54,923 nt of DNA from an uncultured Lachnospiraceae bacterium (GTDB lineage: Bacteria > Bacillota > Clostridia > Lachnospirales > Lachnospiraceae). The stretch covers positions 1 to 54,923 of the forward strand of contig CAJURU010000022.1 in NCBI GenBank assembly GCA_910588845.1, in the 5' to 3' direction. The notes under the pieces were generated by a model that saw nothing but the letters and a program-made list of their open reading frames with translations, searched no databases and had not been told where the DNA came from. Made by a program: the position numbers and the translations under genes. This document shows positions 27,287 through 36,368 of this stretch, piece after piece (position 1 is the stretch's first letter; each line of letters opens with the position of its first letter).

Positions 27287-27340
27287 GATGCCTTGTTGAC
27301 ACAATCATGTAACAAGGCATCCGCTATTTTATTATTTTTA
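27287..27340 (+). terminator. Rho-independent terminator of tyrS
   Basis: GATGCCTTGTT (27287-27297) and AACAAGGCATC (27311-27321) form a perfect 11-bp stem, followed by a T-rich run ending in TTATTATTTTT. It may also act on the convergent GH112 gene. Confidence 0.85.
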
Positions 27341-27400
27341 GAAGCAATTGTCGAAATAATCTTATTTGCGCCGGAAGCCTTTTCCTATATACTTGTCCGG

Positions 27401-29557
27401 TTAAATCTCATACCAAATAATTTGGTTAGCCGTAAGATCCACTGGGAAACTCTCGCCGTTTCCTTTATACACCACGGTCTCCTGCGGCTCATAGGTATTA
27501 TTCACCACACAGAATTTCTGATTCTCAGGATATGCATGCACTTCCACATTAAAGTTGCTGCTAAACCACTTATGCAGTTCTCCATCCCCATGCGCACTCC
27601 AGAGAATTGCGCGGTACAGAAGACGGCTGTTCTCAAAGCTATAAGGCATTCCGCCTATATACACTGCGCGCCCCTGACCGAAATCGTTGACCGCAAGCTG
27701 TACCTCCTTTTCGTGCTGGCAAAGAATTTCAGCGCCCTCCAAGGCATAAATATTCTTCTGTCCTTCGCCAAAGTCAATTTCCCCGGCACAATCCTCAGTT
27801 ATAAAATGTTTATGCGTCTGCCAATTATACTTATCATAGCCCAGCGTAAATCCGCGTTCTTCCTCCACGCCAAACACATTCGCCAACTGGAAGAAACGGC
27901 CGTTTGCCTGATGCGCGCTGGGTTCTCCCACACCGATAATACCGCCGCCGTCATAGACAAATTTCTTAATTGCCGTCACGACCGCTTCCTCACACCACCA
28001 TGCTCCGCCGGAATGCGCAGTGTCCGCGCCGCCTACATTGATAAGCACGTCAATGTCGGCTAATATTTCCGGCTGTTGCTTAATATCCTCAAAACTGATA
28101 AATATCACATCAAACGGCGCGCCGGACAATGCCTCTATTACTCCGGCGTAAGAGTAATTTTGTTTCTGATATAATGCGTGATGTACCATATGGCAGCCCC
28201 AGGCGCGCATTTTGCCCCAACAATTTAAGACAGCAACCTTTTTTACGCAGTAAGGCACACAGCCTTTGACATTATCGTAAAGCTCGCGAAATTCGTCGCA
28301 AACGCTCTCCACATATTCCACAAATTCCGGAAAATCCAAAGCTAATTTGAGATAGCCGCCGTAACCTATACGGTCAATGGGCTTGCGCAGAATTGCACGG
28401 CGCGCCGTCACCCAGTTGACCTTTGCCTCTTTGACCGGGTCTCCCCCTTCGCAGAAGGTATCGGGGAAGAAATATGGCAGCAGCCGTCCTTCTGTGTATT
28501 GTACGCCCTCGATATCACTGATAAGGCGCAGCGTAGAGCCATTTCCCACGCTCCCAACGACTGCATCCAGGCCGATAGACGCAAACTCTTCCAAAAAGGG
28601 CTCTGTGCCTATCCAATGATCGCCCAGAAACATCATGGCTTCCTTGCCGCACTCATGCGTAATATCCACCATCTCCTTGGCAATCTTCGCCACCTCACGA
28701 CGCTGGAACGCCTGAAAATCCTGATACTCCTTAGAGGGGATGCGGTACTGCCCATTGTAATACCCCTGGTCAATGATATACTCCGGTCGGAACTTGTACC
28801 CAACCTCCCGCTCAAACTGCTCTAAAATATATGGGCTCACCGACGCGGAGTAACCATACCAATCTACATACTTTTCTCTCGCCTGCTCGTCAAAAATCAG
28901 TGTAAATTGATGGAAAAAGGTCGTAAACCGCAGCACATTTACATAAGGATGCTCCTCGATAAATCTGCGCAGCCGCTCCATAGTAAACGCATGCGTCTTG
29001 GGCTGACGAACATCAAACGTAAGCTGATGCTCCACATCCTGCCAGTTGTTAGTCACAGCATTGTACATATGCACCGGATCCCAGATAATATAGGCAAGGA
29101 AGCTCACGGTATAATCATGAAAAGCTTTGGCCTGAATGACCACTTCCCCTGACGTCTCCTCATAGCTCCACTGCTCTGTGGGCACAGCCTCCCCTGTCGT
29201 CCTGTCCATAACTTCCCACCAGCGGCCAATATCATCCCTGGTGTTAGGTTTAAGCATATCCGGGTAAAGCCCTCGCATCAGGGGAATTCGCAAGTTGTCC
29301 TCCTTTGCCGTATAGAAAGGCGTCATCACATACATCTGCTGGATTTCTTCAGGATTGGCCTGCGCCCAGGCATTGTCCTTCCTGGTCGTATAATAGGTGG
29401 AATATATCTTACCATCTACATTTTTAAGCTCCTGTGGAAAATCCGTGCCGTCACAATCCCGAACTGCATCCGCGCCCCACTGCTTCATCAGTTCTAATGT
29501 CTGTGGTATCACATCTAAATCTGTCGGTATGGTTACTCTTCCTCTTCTCCTGCTCAT
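27401..29557 (-). CDS. GH112 1,3-beta-galactosyl-N-acetylhexosamine phosphorylase family protein
   Basis: A 718-residue cytoplasmic GH112 enzyme at full family length: an N-terminal TIM barrel with the GDHWIGTEP segment holding the general-acid Asp, then beta domains and a glutaminase-like domain (DVLINVGGADTAHSGG). The family phosphorolyses beta-1,3-galactosyl-HexNAc (lacto-N-biose, galacto-N-biose) to galactose-1-phosphate, or, in clostridial relatives, galactosyl-beta-1,4-rhamnose. I cannot separate these by eye. Substrates point to mucin, milk glycans or plant pectin. No sugar transporter or nahK-type kinase lies beside it. AAGGAGGG precedes the ATG. Confidence 0.88.
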   Translation of the reverse strand: MSRRRGRVTIPTDLDVIPQTLELMKQWGADAVRDCDGTDFPQELKNVDGKIYSTYYTTRKDNAWAQANPEEIQQMYVMTPFYTAKEDNLRIPLMRGLYPDMLKPNTRDDIGRWWEVMDRTTGEAVPTEQWSYEETSGEVVIQAKAFHDYTVSFLAYIIWDPVHMYNAVTNNWQDVEHQLTFDVRQPKTHAFTMERLRRFIEEHPYVNVLRFTTFFHQFTLIFDEQAREKYVDWYGYSASVSPYILEQFEREVGYKFRPEYIIDQGYYNGQYRIPSKEYQDFQAFQRREVAKIAKEMVDITHECGKEAMMFLGDHWIGTEPFLEEFASIGLDAVVGSVGNGSTLRLISDIEGVQYTEGRLLPYFFPDTFCEGGDPVKEAKVNWVTARRAILRKPIDRIGYGGYLKLALDFPEFVEYVESVCDEFRELYDNVKGCVPYCVKKVAVLNCWGKMRAWGCHMVHHALYQKQNYSYAGVIEALSGAPFDVIFISFEDIKQQPEILADIDVLINVGGADTAHSGGAWWCEEAVVTAIKKFVYDGGGIIGVGEPSAHQANGRFFQLANVFGVEEERGFTLGYDKYNWQTHKHFITEDCAGEIDFGEGQKNIYALEGAEILCQHEKEVQLAVNDFGQGRAVYIGGMPYSFENSRLLYRAILWSAHGDGELHKWFSSNFNVEVHAYPENQKFCVVNNTYEPQETVVYKGNGESFPVDLTANQIIWYEI

Positions 29558-29586
29558 AAAAAACCCTCCTTTTTCTAGTTGCTACT

Positions 29587-29615
29587 AGCATACGAGAAAA
29601 GAAGGGTTTTTACAA
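29587..29615 (-). promoter_or_regulatory. Promoter of the GH112 gene
   Basis: On the minus strand TTGTAA (29610-29615), a 17-base spacer and TATGCT (29587-29592), about 30 bases before the start codon. Confidence 0.6.
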
Positions 29616-29669
29616 GTATTTTATGAGACAATTCTACTTTTTCCAATATTTATGTTATTTGGTTCCCGC

Positions 29670-30884
29670 TTAGATAAACTGCTCGCCATAACCATAGTGC
29701 TCCACGACATAATCAATATCCTTATCTCCTCTGCCGCTGAGGTTTACGAGAATTGAACCCTGCCCCATCTCCTTTGCTTTCTTCATGGCATAGGCCACGG
29801 CATGGGAGCTCTCTATCGCCGGGATAATTCCCTCATAGCGTGACAGCTTAAAGAACGCCTCCATAGCCTCCTCATCACTTATCGTCTCATACTGCACCCT
29901 GCCCAAATCACGCAGATAAGCGTGCTCCGGCCCTACGGAAGGATAATCAAGGCCGCTGGCAATCGAATAAACCGGAGCTGGTTCACCCTTTTCATCCTTG
30001 AGCATAATGCTGTCAAAACCATGCATCACACCGCGCTCTCCGTATTTCATGGAAGCTGCATGGTCGCCCAGCTTCTCTCCTCTGCCCAAAGGCTCCACGC
30101 CCACAATTTCTACTGGATCATTCAAAAATGGAATAAACATGCCAATAGAATTGCTGCCGCCGCCCACACAAGCGCAGACTACATCCGGGTCAATCCCCGT
30201 CATTTCCTTAAACTGATCCCTCGCCTCATAACCAACGACAGACTGGAAATCCCGTACCATCAAAGGGAAGGGATGCGGTCCTAACGCGGAACCAATACAG
30301 TAGATAGAATCCTTATAATTCCTGGCATAAGACTCAAATGCGGAATCCACCGCCTCTTTTAAGGTTTTCAATCCAGAAGAAACCGGCACCACTTTCGCTC
30401 CCAGAATTTTCATGCGCGTCACGTTAGGCGCCTGCTTGGCAATATCAACTTCACCCATATGAATCTCACATTCCAATCCAAAATATGCCGCAGCCGTGGC
30501 AAGCGCAACGCCGTGCTGTCCGGCTCCCGTCTCTGCAATCAGACGCTTTTTGCCCATAAATTTAGCCAAAAGCCCCTCTCCCATGCAGTGATTAAGCTTA
30601 TGTGCCCCGGTATGATTCAAGTCTTCGCGTTTCAGATAAATCTGGCAGTTGCCAATCTGTCTTGACAAACGCTCACAGTGATACACAGGCGTCGGCCTGC
30701 CCTGAAACTCACGGCGTATTCTTCTAAGCTCGCTGATAAACTGCGAGGAATGGCAAATTGTCTGGTATGCTTCCGTAATCTCCTCAAATGCGGGCCTCAG
30801 CTCGTCCGTCAGATAAGCCCCGCCATATTCGCCGTACCGTCCCTCTTTATCTGGATGATTTTTTAAATATGCTCTGTAATCCAT
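29670..30884 (-). CDS. trpB: Tryptophan synthase beta chain, solitary
   Basis: A 404-residue PLP enzyme condensing indole with serine to make tryptophan. The Schiff-base Lys is in LNHTGAHKLN, the catalytic Glu in ETGAGQHG, and the phosphate cup is CVGGGSNSIG; SGRGDKD closes the protein. Residue pattern is that of the classical TrpB1, which normally pairs with TrpA, yet no trpA or other trp gene is adjacent. It could salvage indole from the gut, or its partner lies elsewhere. AAGGAG precedes the ATG. No trp leader peptide or T-box was seen. Confidence 0.95.
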   Translation of the reverse strand: MDYRAYLKNHPDKEGRYGEYGGAYLTDELRPAFEEITEAYQTICHSSQFISELRRIRREFQGRPTPVYHCERLSRQIGNCQIYLKREDLNHTGAHKLNHCMGEGLLAKFMGKKRLIAETGAGQHGVALATAAAYFGLECEIHMGEVDIAKQAPNVTRMKILGAKVVPVSSGLKTLKEAVDSAFESYARNYKDSIYCIGSALGPHPFPLMVRDFQSVVGYEARDQFKEMTGIDPDVVCACVGGGSNSIGMFIPFLNDPVEIVGVEPLGRGEKLGDHAASMKYGERGVMHGFDSIMLKDEKGEPAPVYSIASGLDYPSVGPEHAYLRDLGRVQYETISDEEAMEAFFKLSRYEGIIPAIESSHAVAYAMKKAKEMGQGSILVNLSGRGDKDIDYVVEHYGYGEQFI

Positions 30885-30967
30885 AATTTTTCTCCTTTTT
30901 CAAATCTCTTTTCCTATTTTATCCGTTACTGATGAAAATGGCAAATACTTTTACAGTAAATTGCGCT

Positions 30968-31882
30968 TCAGATACTATATTCCTCACACAATTTCTTTTG
31001 ATACCCTTCGTCTTCTATACTTCTTTTTAAATCGTCCAACCGATTCTCCTCAAGCAGTTTTTTATTCAAAAGATTAATCCGAGTCTTCTCTTGTTCTATT
31101 CCTTGTTCTATTCCTTGTTCTATTCCTTGTTCTATTCCTTGTTCTATTCCTTGTTTTATTCCAACTTTCCTTCCTTCTTGCATTCCCCTTTCCATTGCAA
31201 TTTCCATAATATTCAACTGAACCGCCTCCCATTCTTCACTCTCTTTTACTTCCTTCACAATCCTATCCAGTTCTACAAGCCTTTCATCAACTATAAGAAT
31301 TTCCGGATTCTCTAACGTACTATTATTCATATATCTTAACAAACTTATGAGCTCTTTGGAACCCTTTTTGCCCGTCATATTCAAGAATATTTTGGTCGTC
31401 CCATCCTCTAAGTGCAGACCTTGTATCTCTTCACATTGTTCTGTAAAAGTATACCTCGCCAGATCTTTCTCCCAAATATCATCCTGAGTTATAAAAATAA
31501 TAATAGAAGAAGGCAATTGCCGATATTTCGTAGATTTTCCCGATTTTAAAATCGGCGTATCCATAAGTCCCTGGTAAAACCTTGAGCGTTTTGGTATATC
31601 GTCTCCTCTAACATCATTTTGCATTTCCATATCAAATAATCGGCTTTTTCTATCTTTTGCCCACGCGTCCAAACGAATCGCCCGTTTTCCGTCTTTATTC
31701 AATACTACCTGTTCCACCTTTACTTCTTCCAGCTCAAGTTCCGGTTCTTCTAAGATAATACTAAGTGTACATTCGTAGGCTCGTTTGTTTTTCATCACCG
31801 ATAAAAACAACGCAAAATCACTCAAATTAAGCCGGTGTCCCTTGGGGATTAATTTCAACATCTTCTTTTTGCTTTTGGCCAT
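30968..31882 (-). CDS. Rpn/PD-(D/E)XK nuclease family protein with GIEQ repeats
   Basis: A 304-residue member of the Rpn recombination-promoting nuclease / PDDEXK_2 family. The core motif is seen: Asp in RLDAWAKD and the ExQ in MEMQND. The C-terminal part is helical and contains five perfect GIEQ units preceded by GIKQ, encoded by a 12-bp DNA repeat. Rpn proteins are DNA endonucleases whose C-terminal regions vary rapidly and may act in phage defence; that function is inferred from the family. AGGAGG precedes the ATG. The gene is isolated on its own with a palindrome in the promoter region. Confidence 0.8.
   Translation of the reverse strand: MAKSKKKMLKLIPKGHRLNLSDFALFLSVMKNKRAYECTLSIILEEPELELEEVKVEQVVLNKDGKRAIRLDAWAKDRKSRLFDMEMQNDVRGDDIPKRSRFYQGLMDTPILKSGKSTKYRQLPSSIIIFITQDDIWEKDLARYTFTEQCEEIQGLHLEDGTTKIFLNMTGKKGSKELISLLRYMNNSTLENPEILIVDERLVELDRIVKEVKESEEWEAVQLNIMEIAMERGMQEGRKVGIKQGIEQGIEQGIEQGIEQGIEQEKTRINLLNKKLLEENRLDDLKRSIEDEGYQKKLCEEYSI
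31091..31162 (-). repeat. In-frame 12-bp minisatellite in the Rpn gene
   Basis: Six tandem copies of TTGTTCTATTCC (plus strand), five perfect and the last with one change, encoding GIEQ x5 and GIKQ. Because 12 is a multiple of three, copy-number changes alter the linker length without breaking the frame. Confidence 0.95.
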
Positions 31883-31920
31883 AGATATTCCTCCTGATAA
31901 TAGATAATATTTAAGCTAAG

Positions 31921-31934
31921 ATTCTCGCGAGAAT
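31921..31934. promoter_or_regulatory. 14-bp perfect palindrome upstream of the Rpn gene
   Basis: ATTCTCGCGAGAAT is a perfect palindrome 38 bases upstream of the Rpn start codon, next to a TATTAT-like -10 on the minus strand. It looks like an operator; no regulator is identified. The remainder of 31883-32054 shows nothing else. Confidence 0.4.
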
Positions 31935-32054
31935 ACCGCACAGATCAGGCAAGCGCCTGTAAGATATGAATCAGAAACTTTGCTTTTTCTTACTCTATCA
32001 AATTCAGAAGTATCTGTAAAGATGAAATTTCAATAATCTCCCAATACCACACTT

Positions 32055-33557
32055 TTAATAACAAACCCGAAGCCCCTTCGGATAATGATTCTTCACAACG
32101 CCATTGTGCGCCTTCCCCCAGCCCAGTGAAAGCCCATTCACACACACTAGTGTCCATCCTTTCTGTGCGCTGTCGCAAGACACTGTTTCCCCATGAAGAT
32201 ACTTCACTGCGTCGCTGCATCCTGCTAAATCCACGCACCGCTTTGCTTCCTCCTGATGCAAATGCAGCGCCAATGCATGAGAGGGCTCGAAGCGGTTCTT
32301 CTTGCAAGTACCAAGATGAAGCCCGGCGCGCACCACCTTCAAACCGGATAAGTCTCTCATCTTCTCCGGCAGCAGGTAAATTTCCTCTGCAAACAGCACA
32401 TATCTGCCGCCAATCCGCTCTGGCAAATCTATTCGCAAGGTCTCCTTCTGGAACTTGCGATAAGCCGCCGTTGCCGCTTCTATTCTGACTGCCTCTTTAT
32501 CCTTGGCAGCGCGGCGTTTCTTCCTGCTCTTGCCTGCTGTTTTCCCCAGGAAATCCCGCACTCCTTCCTCCATGCCGACCCTTCTCAGACGAGCCAAAAA
32601 ATGCCCCTCTCCGCGCAGCCTGTGGGGCCACAGGCGATATGTCTTCGTTAGCTCTGCCGTAAAAGCATTTTGCAAATTTGCACAGTTACAAGCTGTATCT
32701 TTACTGCTGCATTCCAGCTCTGGCAGCCCATGACTGAAATACTGCTCCCCAACCTCTGCCGATTCCAGAGAAAATTCGGGGTGTCCTTGCAGAAAATGAC
32801 AGATATTTCGCTCATTTTCTTCCGGCGCAAACGTACAGGTAGAGTAAACCAGCACGCCTCCAGGTTTTAACATAACTGCCGCATGCTCTAAGATTTCCCG
32901 CTGCCGCTCGGCGCATAACGCTACATTGTCCGCGCTCCACTCCTGCACTGCCTGCAAGTCCTTGCGGAACATTCCCTCCCCGGAACAGGGCGCATCGACG
33001 AGAATCTTGTCAAAAAATTGCGGAAAAACCTGCGCTAAATGTTCCGTAGATTCGTTCAAGACTACCGTGTTGGCAATGCCCATCCGTTCTACATTCTGCG
33101 CAAGTATTTTGGCCCGGCTAGCGTAAAACTCATTTGACACCAAAAGCCCCTGTCCTTGCATCTTGCCGGCAATTTGGCTGGTTTTCCCCCCTGGAGCCGC
33201 ACATAAATCACAGACCGTATCGCCTGGCAATACCCCCAAAAGCTCAACCGCCGACATTGCGCTCGGCTCCTGAATATAATAGGCGCCCGCCTCATGCCAG
33301 GGATGTTTGCCCGGCTGTTGCTCCTCCTTATAGTAATACCCCTGCGCGCACCAAGGAACCGGGGATAATCCGTACCCCAGTTCCTTTCCCAGTTTTTCTT
33401 CAAATTCTCTTTGTGATGTAAATTTTAAAGGATTATAGCGGAGGCCATATTCCCGCCCCCGCTCGTAGGAGCTGAAAAATTCCTCCGCTTCTTGCCCCAG
33501 AAGCCCTTGCATTCTCTGACAGAAGGCTTCCGGTAATTTAATATTTTCTTTAGTCAT
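32055..33557 (-). CDS. RsmF/NOL1-NOP2-Sun family rRNA (cytosine-C5) methyltransferase
   Basis: A 500-residue SAM-dependent m5C methyltransferase. DLCAAPGGKTSQIA is motif I, DAPCSGEGMFRK carries the release Cys, and YSTCTFAPEENE the catalytic Cys. The C-terminal third resembles the PUA-like RsmF_methylt domain (HLHQEEAKRCVDL, LVCVNGLSLGWGK). Likely targets are 16S rRNA cytosines. The start at 33557 overlaps the stop of the PepSY gene by 8 bases, implying coupled translation; upstream in-frame ATGs lie inside that gene. Why an rRNA enzyme closes this operon is unclear. Confidence 0.85.
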   Translation of the reverse strand: MTKENIKLPEAFCQRMQGLLGQEAEEFFSSYERGREYGLRYNPLKFTSQREFEEKLGKELGYGLSPVPWCAQGYYYKEEQQPGKHPWHEAGAYYIQEPSAMSAVELLGVLPGDTVCDLCAAPGGKTSQIAGKMQGQGLLVSNEFYASRAKILAQNVERMGIANTVVLNESTEHLAQVFPQFFDKILVDAPCSGEGMFRKDLQAVQEWSADNVALCAERQREILEHAAVMLKPGGVLVYSTCTFAPEENERNICHFLQGHPEFSLESAEVGEQYFSHGLPELECSSKDTACNCANLQNAFTAELTKTYRLWPHRLRGEGHFLARLRRVGMEEGVRDFLGKTAGKSRKKRRAAKDKEAVRIEAATAAYRKFQKETLRIDLPERIGGRYVLFAEEIYLLPEKMRDLSGLKVVRAGLHLGTCKKNRFEPSHALALHLHQEEAKRCVDLAGCSDAVKYLHGETVSCDSAQKGWTLVCVNGLSLGWGKAHNGVVKNHYPKGLRVCY

Positions 33558-34278
33558 ACATATGTTCCACTTCAAAATCCAATATTCTGCCTGTCTTTGC
33601 GTGAATAACCACTTCATATTCAAATTCTCCTTTGATAATATCCACTTCATAGACCGGCACTCCGTCGTCATAATCGAAGTCAATCTTGATAACTCTGCCT
33701 TTGCCCACTTTTTTTAGGGCAATAGATTGGGCCTTTGCCTCCCCGATATACTTTTTATTAGCTTTCGTCACAAGTTCCCATTCATACTCCAACACTTTCC
33801 CCGTACGTGCATGGAGCTTTAACTCGTATTTCTTGCTGCTGGTCTTCATCTTTACCCGGTATACGTCGATGCCGTCGCTGTATTTCCGCATAATGCTGGT
33901 GATGGATGCGTTCTTCACCTGCTTTTTCGCCAGTTTCTTTGCTTTGCCCATGCTCATAACTTTTCCCCGGCCTCTGGAAACAGACCACGGATGGATCTCC
34001 CATTCATAGGAAATCAACTTGGAATCCGAAGCGCGGTAAGCAAGATTATACTCTTTCTTGCCTTTGGACATTTCCACTTCATAGACAAGCTTACCGTTGT
34101 CATAATCCATATCCACTTTCACCACGGCTGCGCCTTTGACTTGTTTCTTAGCCAGCTTTTTCACCTGCTTGAAAGAGGTGATCTGTTTTGCCTGCACAGT
34201 CTGCGGCGTAATACACACGCTCGTCGCCACAAGGCAAATCGCCAAAATCATTGCTCCTAATGCTTTACATCTTCTCAT
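33550..34278 (-). CDS. Secreted protein with three PepSY-like domains
   Basis: A 242-residue exported protein: a signal peptide at about 1-30 (MILAICLVATSVCITPQTVQA) followed by three tandem PepSY-like units, each with a K-KLAKKQVK helix and a YEVE/YRVK strand followed by HAKTG or HARTG. PepSY domains occur in extracellular protease inhibitors and envelope sensor proteins. It is the fifth gene of the chemoreceptor/two-component run and may be its output or an accessory sensor. AAGGAGG precedes the ATG. Confidence 0.8.
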   Translation of the reverse strand: MRRCKALGAMILAICLVATSVCITPQTVQAKQITSFKQVKKLAKKQVKGAAVVKVDMDYDNGKLVYEVEMSKGKKEYNLAYRASDSKLISYEWEIHPWSVSRGRGKVMSMGKAKKLAKKQVKNASITSIMRKYSDGIDVYRVKMKTSSKKYELKLHARTGKVLEYEWELVTKANKKYIGEAKAQSIALKKVGKGRVIKIDFDYDDGVPVYEVDIIKGEFEYEVVIHAKTGRILDFEVEHMYD

Positions 34279-34359
34279 AAATATTCCTCCTTTATTATAT
34301 AAGTCTGATTCGTCTCCTCATCAGCTTCACACATAATATATGCCTGCATTTGATGCGCC

Positions 34360-34881
34360 TCAGTCATTCTCATCCACTTCATACTTGATAATCTCGCCGG
34401 TCTCGGCATTTATTTCATATTCGTATTCCATACCGTCTTTATAAAATTCAATTTCATATACCATCAACCTATGCTCTTTTTCCAGTTTCGCTTTCGAGAA
34501 GCTCACATCCGAAACGGAAAAGCCTGCATGGCCGGCGGCAATGGCTTTCGCTTCCTCAACTTCCATATCCGGGCTTGCCATTCCAGGCTGGTCGGCGGCA
34601 TTGCTGTCAATTCCATCCGGTATCATCACGGTAGTGTCATCTTCAGCAATAGAGCCTTCCTCCTCTATCACCGTTGTGTCACCCTCGGTTTCAGAAATTT
34701 TTTCCTCATAGAACACGGTATTTCCGCCATCTTTCGCCCCCTCCTTATTCAACGAAGAATTCACAATCGCCGTTACGGCAAACGTCGTGCCGATAACAAA
34801 CGCCGACAACACCGCCAGAACGCAAACAATAAATAGAAATGCTTTCTTAGGCGTTCCAAAAAATGATTTTAGACTGTCCAT
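34360..34881 (-). CDS. Membrane-anchored PepSY domain protein
   Basis: A 173-residue protein with one N-terminal TM helix (AFLFIVCVLAVLSAFVIGTTFAV), an acidic, Thr-rich extracellular linker and a single C-terminal PepSY domain (KAIAAGHAGFSVSDVSF ... YEYEINAETGEIIKYEVDEND). AAGGAGG five bases upstream fixes the start at 34881; the longer frame to 34968 overlaps the kinase stop. Immediately downstream of a histidine kinase, it is probably co-expressed and may modulate that kinase or respond to it. Confidence 0.8.
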   Translation of the reverse strand: MDSLKSFFGTPKKAFLFIVCVLAVLSAFVIGTTFAVTAIVNSSLNKEGAKDGGNTVFYEEKISETEGDTTVIEEEGSIAEDDTTVMIPDGIDSNAADQPGMASPDMEVEEAKAIAAGHAGFSVSDVSFSKAKLEKEHRLMVYEIEFYKDGMEYEYEINAETGEIIKYEVDEND

Positions 34882-34967
34882 GCCAGCCTCCTTCCCAGTA
34901 ACAAACTCATTCTTTCGTTTGATGGTTTTATTATATCCTTCAAACATTAGAGTAACATTAGAAAACA

Positions 34968-36368
34968 TTAATTTTTAAATATTACAGAAAATTTACTTCC
35001 TTTTCCTTCCTCGCTCTCCACACGTATCTCCCCGCCGTGAGACTGTGCAATTTCGTACGCCATAGACAGGCCAAGACCGGTTCCCATACCGGAATGCGAA
35101 TTATCCGCCTGGTAAAAACGGCGGAAAATTTTAGTCTGCTCCTCTGCGGAAATCCCAATGCCGTTATCAGAAACCGAGAGCTCTGTCTCCTGTCCGGTTT
35201 GCTTTAAATTGACATAAATAAATCCATCTTCCTTCCCATAACGGTAGGCGTTGCTGATTAAGTTAGCCAGCAGACGGGATAGCAGCTGGCGATTCCCCTG
35301 CATGCAGACCCCCTCCCGAGCTTCACATTTCAAGGTAATATTTTTTTCTTTTATCAATGCCATGTCAAAACTGACTGACTGTACAAGTTCTGTCATATCC
35401 ACGGATTCCTGCGCATAGCTCTCCGCCCTCATCTCTAAGCGCGTAAAATCCAGCATGTCGTTAATCAGCCTTGACATCTTTCTGCCCTGCCGCTGGATTG
35501 TGCGCAGCGCCAGCTCATATTCCTCAACGCTCCTCGTCTCCTCCAAAGTCATTTCACACTGCGCTGTGATGACGGATACAGGCGTCCTCAGCTCATGGGA
35601 CGCATCAGAGGTAAATTGGCGTTCCGCCTCGAAAGCATTTTCCAAACGCTGGAACATTTCATTGAAACCTGCGGCAAGTTGGTGCAGCTCATCTTTTCCC
35701 GCACCAATTTCAATGCGCTCCTTTAAATCGCCGCTGCCCCCGATGCGGGCAGCGGCATCCGAGATTTTCTGAATTGGCCTGAGCATCCTTCTTGCAAACA
35801 AATATCCGCCGACAACAGAAATCACAACAAATAATGGCAAAAATAACAGAAGTAACCGGGTAATGTCCGCCATCTGCGTCATGCCCTGATTTTCCGACAC
35901 CACTCCGCGCAGCCACAGTCCCTCCAGCCCTTCTAATGTCAGTTTACGGTCAAACACATAATACAGGGTATCATGAATCGAAAGATGCTGGATCTTTGCA
36001 TCCGAAAATTGCAAATCTGCCGTGTGCCTGGAAATGGGATTTTCCCCATAGAGCAACGTTGCGCCTTCATTATATAATGAAGTATACACTTCATTTACCT
36101 TATCCAGAAAATCATCATCAATCTCCAGATAGCCGCTGCCAAAAGCCATATAATAATCTACTTCCTGCGGGTCAATCTTACCAATATTCTTATAATATTC
36201 CACCTCATCCACATTGTCTTCCACCGTACGGATCAGTTCATCTCGGATGGTCTTTTGTACTAGCTGACGGTTGACTGAAAACACTATCACATAAGTACAG
36301 GAAGCAATAAACACTAATATTGCGGTAAACCACAACGTAATCTTTACACGGATAGACAGATTCTTCAT
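34968..36368 (-). CDS. Sensor histidine kinase (HAMP-HisKA-HATPase)
   Basis: A 466-residue two-TM kinase: TM1 at about 12-30, an extracellular sensor at 31-170, TM2 about 172-192, HAMP, HisKA with DASHELRTPVSVI (phospho-accepting His) and an HATPase_c with N, G1 (DNGIGIS) and G2 (GTGLGLSMA) boxes. It overlaps the response regulator by 4 bases (ATGA), the classical cognate arrangement. The signal is unknown; the following PepSY genes are candidate targets or partners. Confidence 0.93.
   Translation of the reverse strand: MKNLSIRVKITLWFTAILVFIASCTYVIVFSVNRQLVQKTIRDELIRTVEDNVDEVEYYKNIGKIDPQEVDYYMAFGSGYLEIDDDFLDKVNEVYTSLYNEGATLLYGENPISRHTADLQFSDAKIQHLSIHDTLYYVFDRKLTLEGLEGLWLRGVVSENQGMTQMADITRLLLLFLPLFVVISVVGGYLFARRMLRPIQKISDAAARIGGSGDLKERIEIGAGKDELHQLAAGFNEMFQRLENAFEAERQFTSDASHELRTPVSVITAQCEMTLEETRSVEEYELALRTIQRQGRKMSRLINDMLDFTRLEMRAESYAQESVDMTELVQSVSFDMALIKEKNITLKCEAREGVCMQGNRQLLSRLLANLISNAYRYGKEDGFIYVNLKQTGQETELSVSDNGIGISAEEQTKIFRRFYQADNSHSGMGTGLGLSMAYEIAQSHGGEIRVESEEGKGSKFSVIFKN

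Noticed and set aside
31091..31162. Tandem repeats taken as a CRISPR-like array
   Set aside because: Units are 12 bases, directly adjacent with no spacers, and lie in frame within an intact gene encoding GIEQ repeats.
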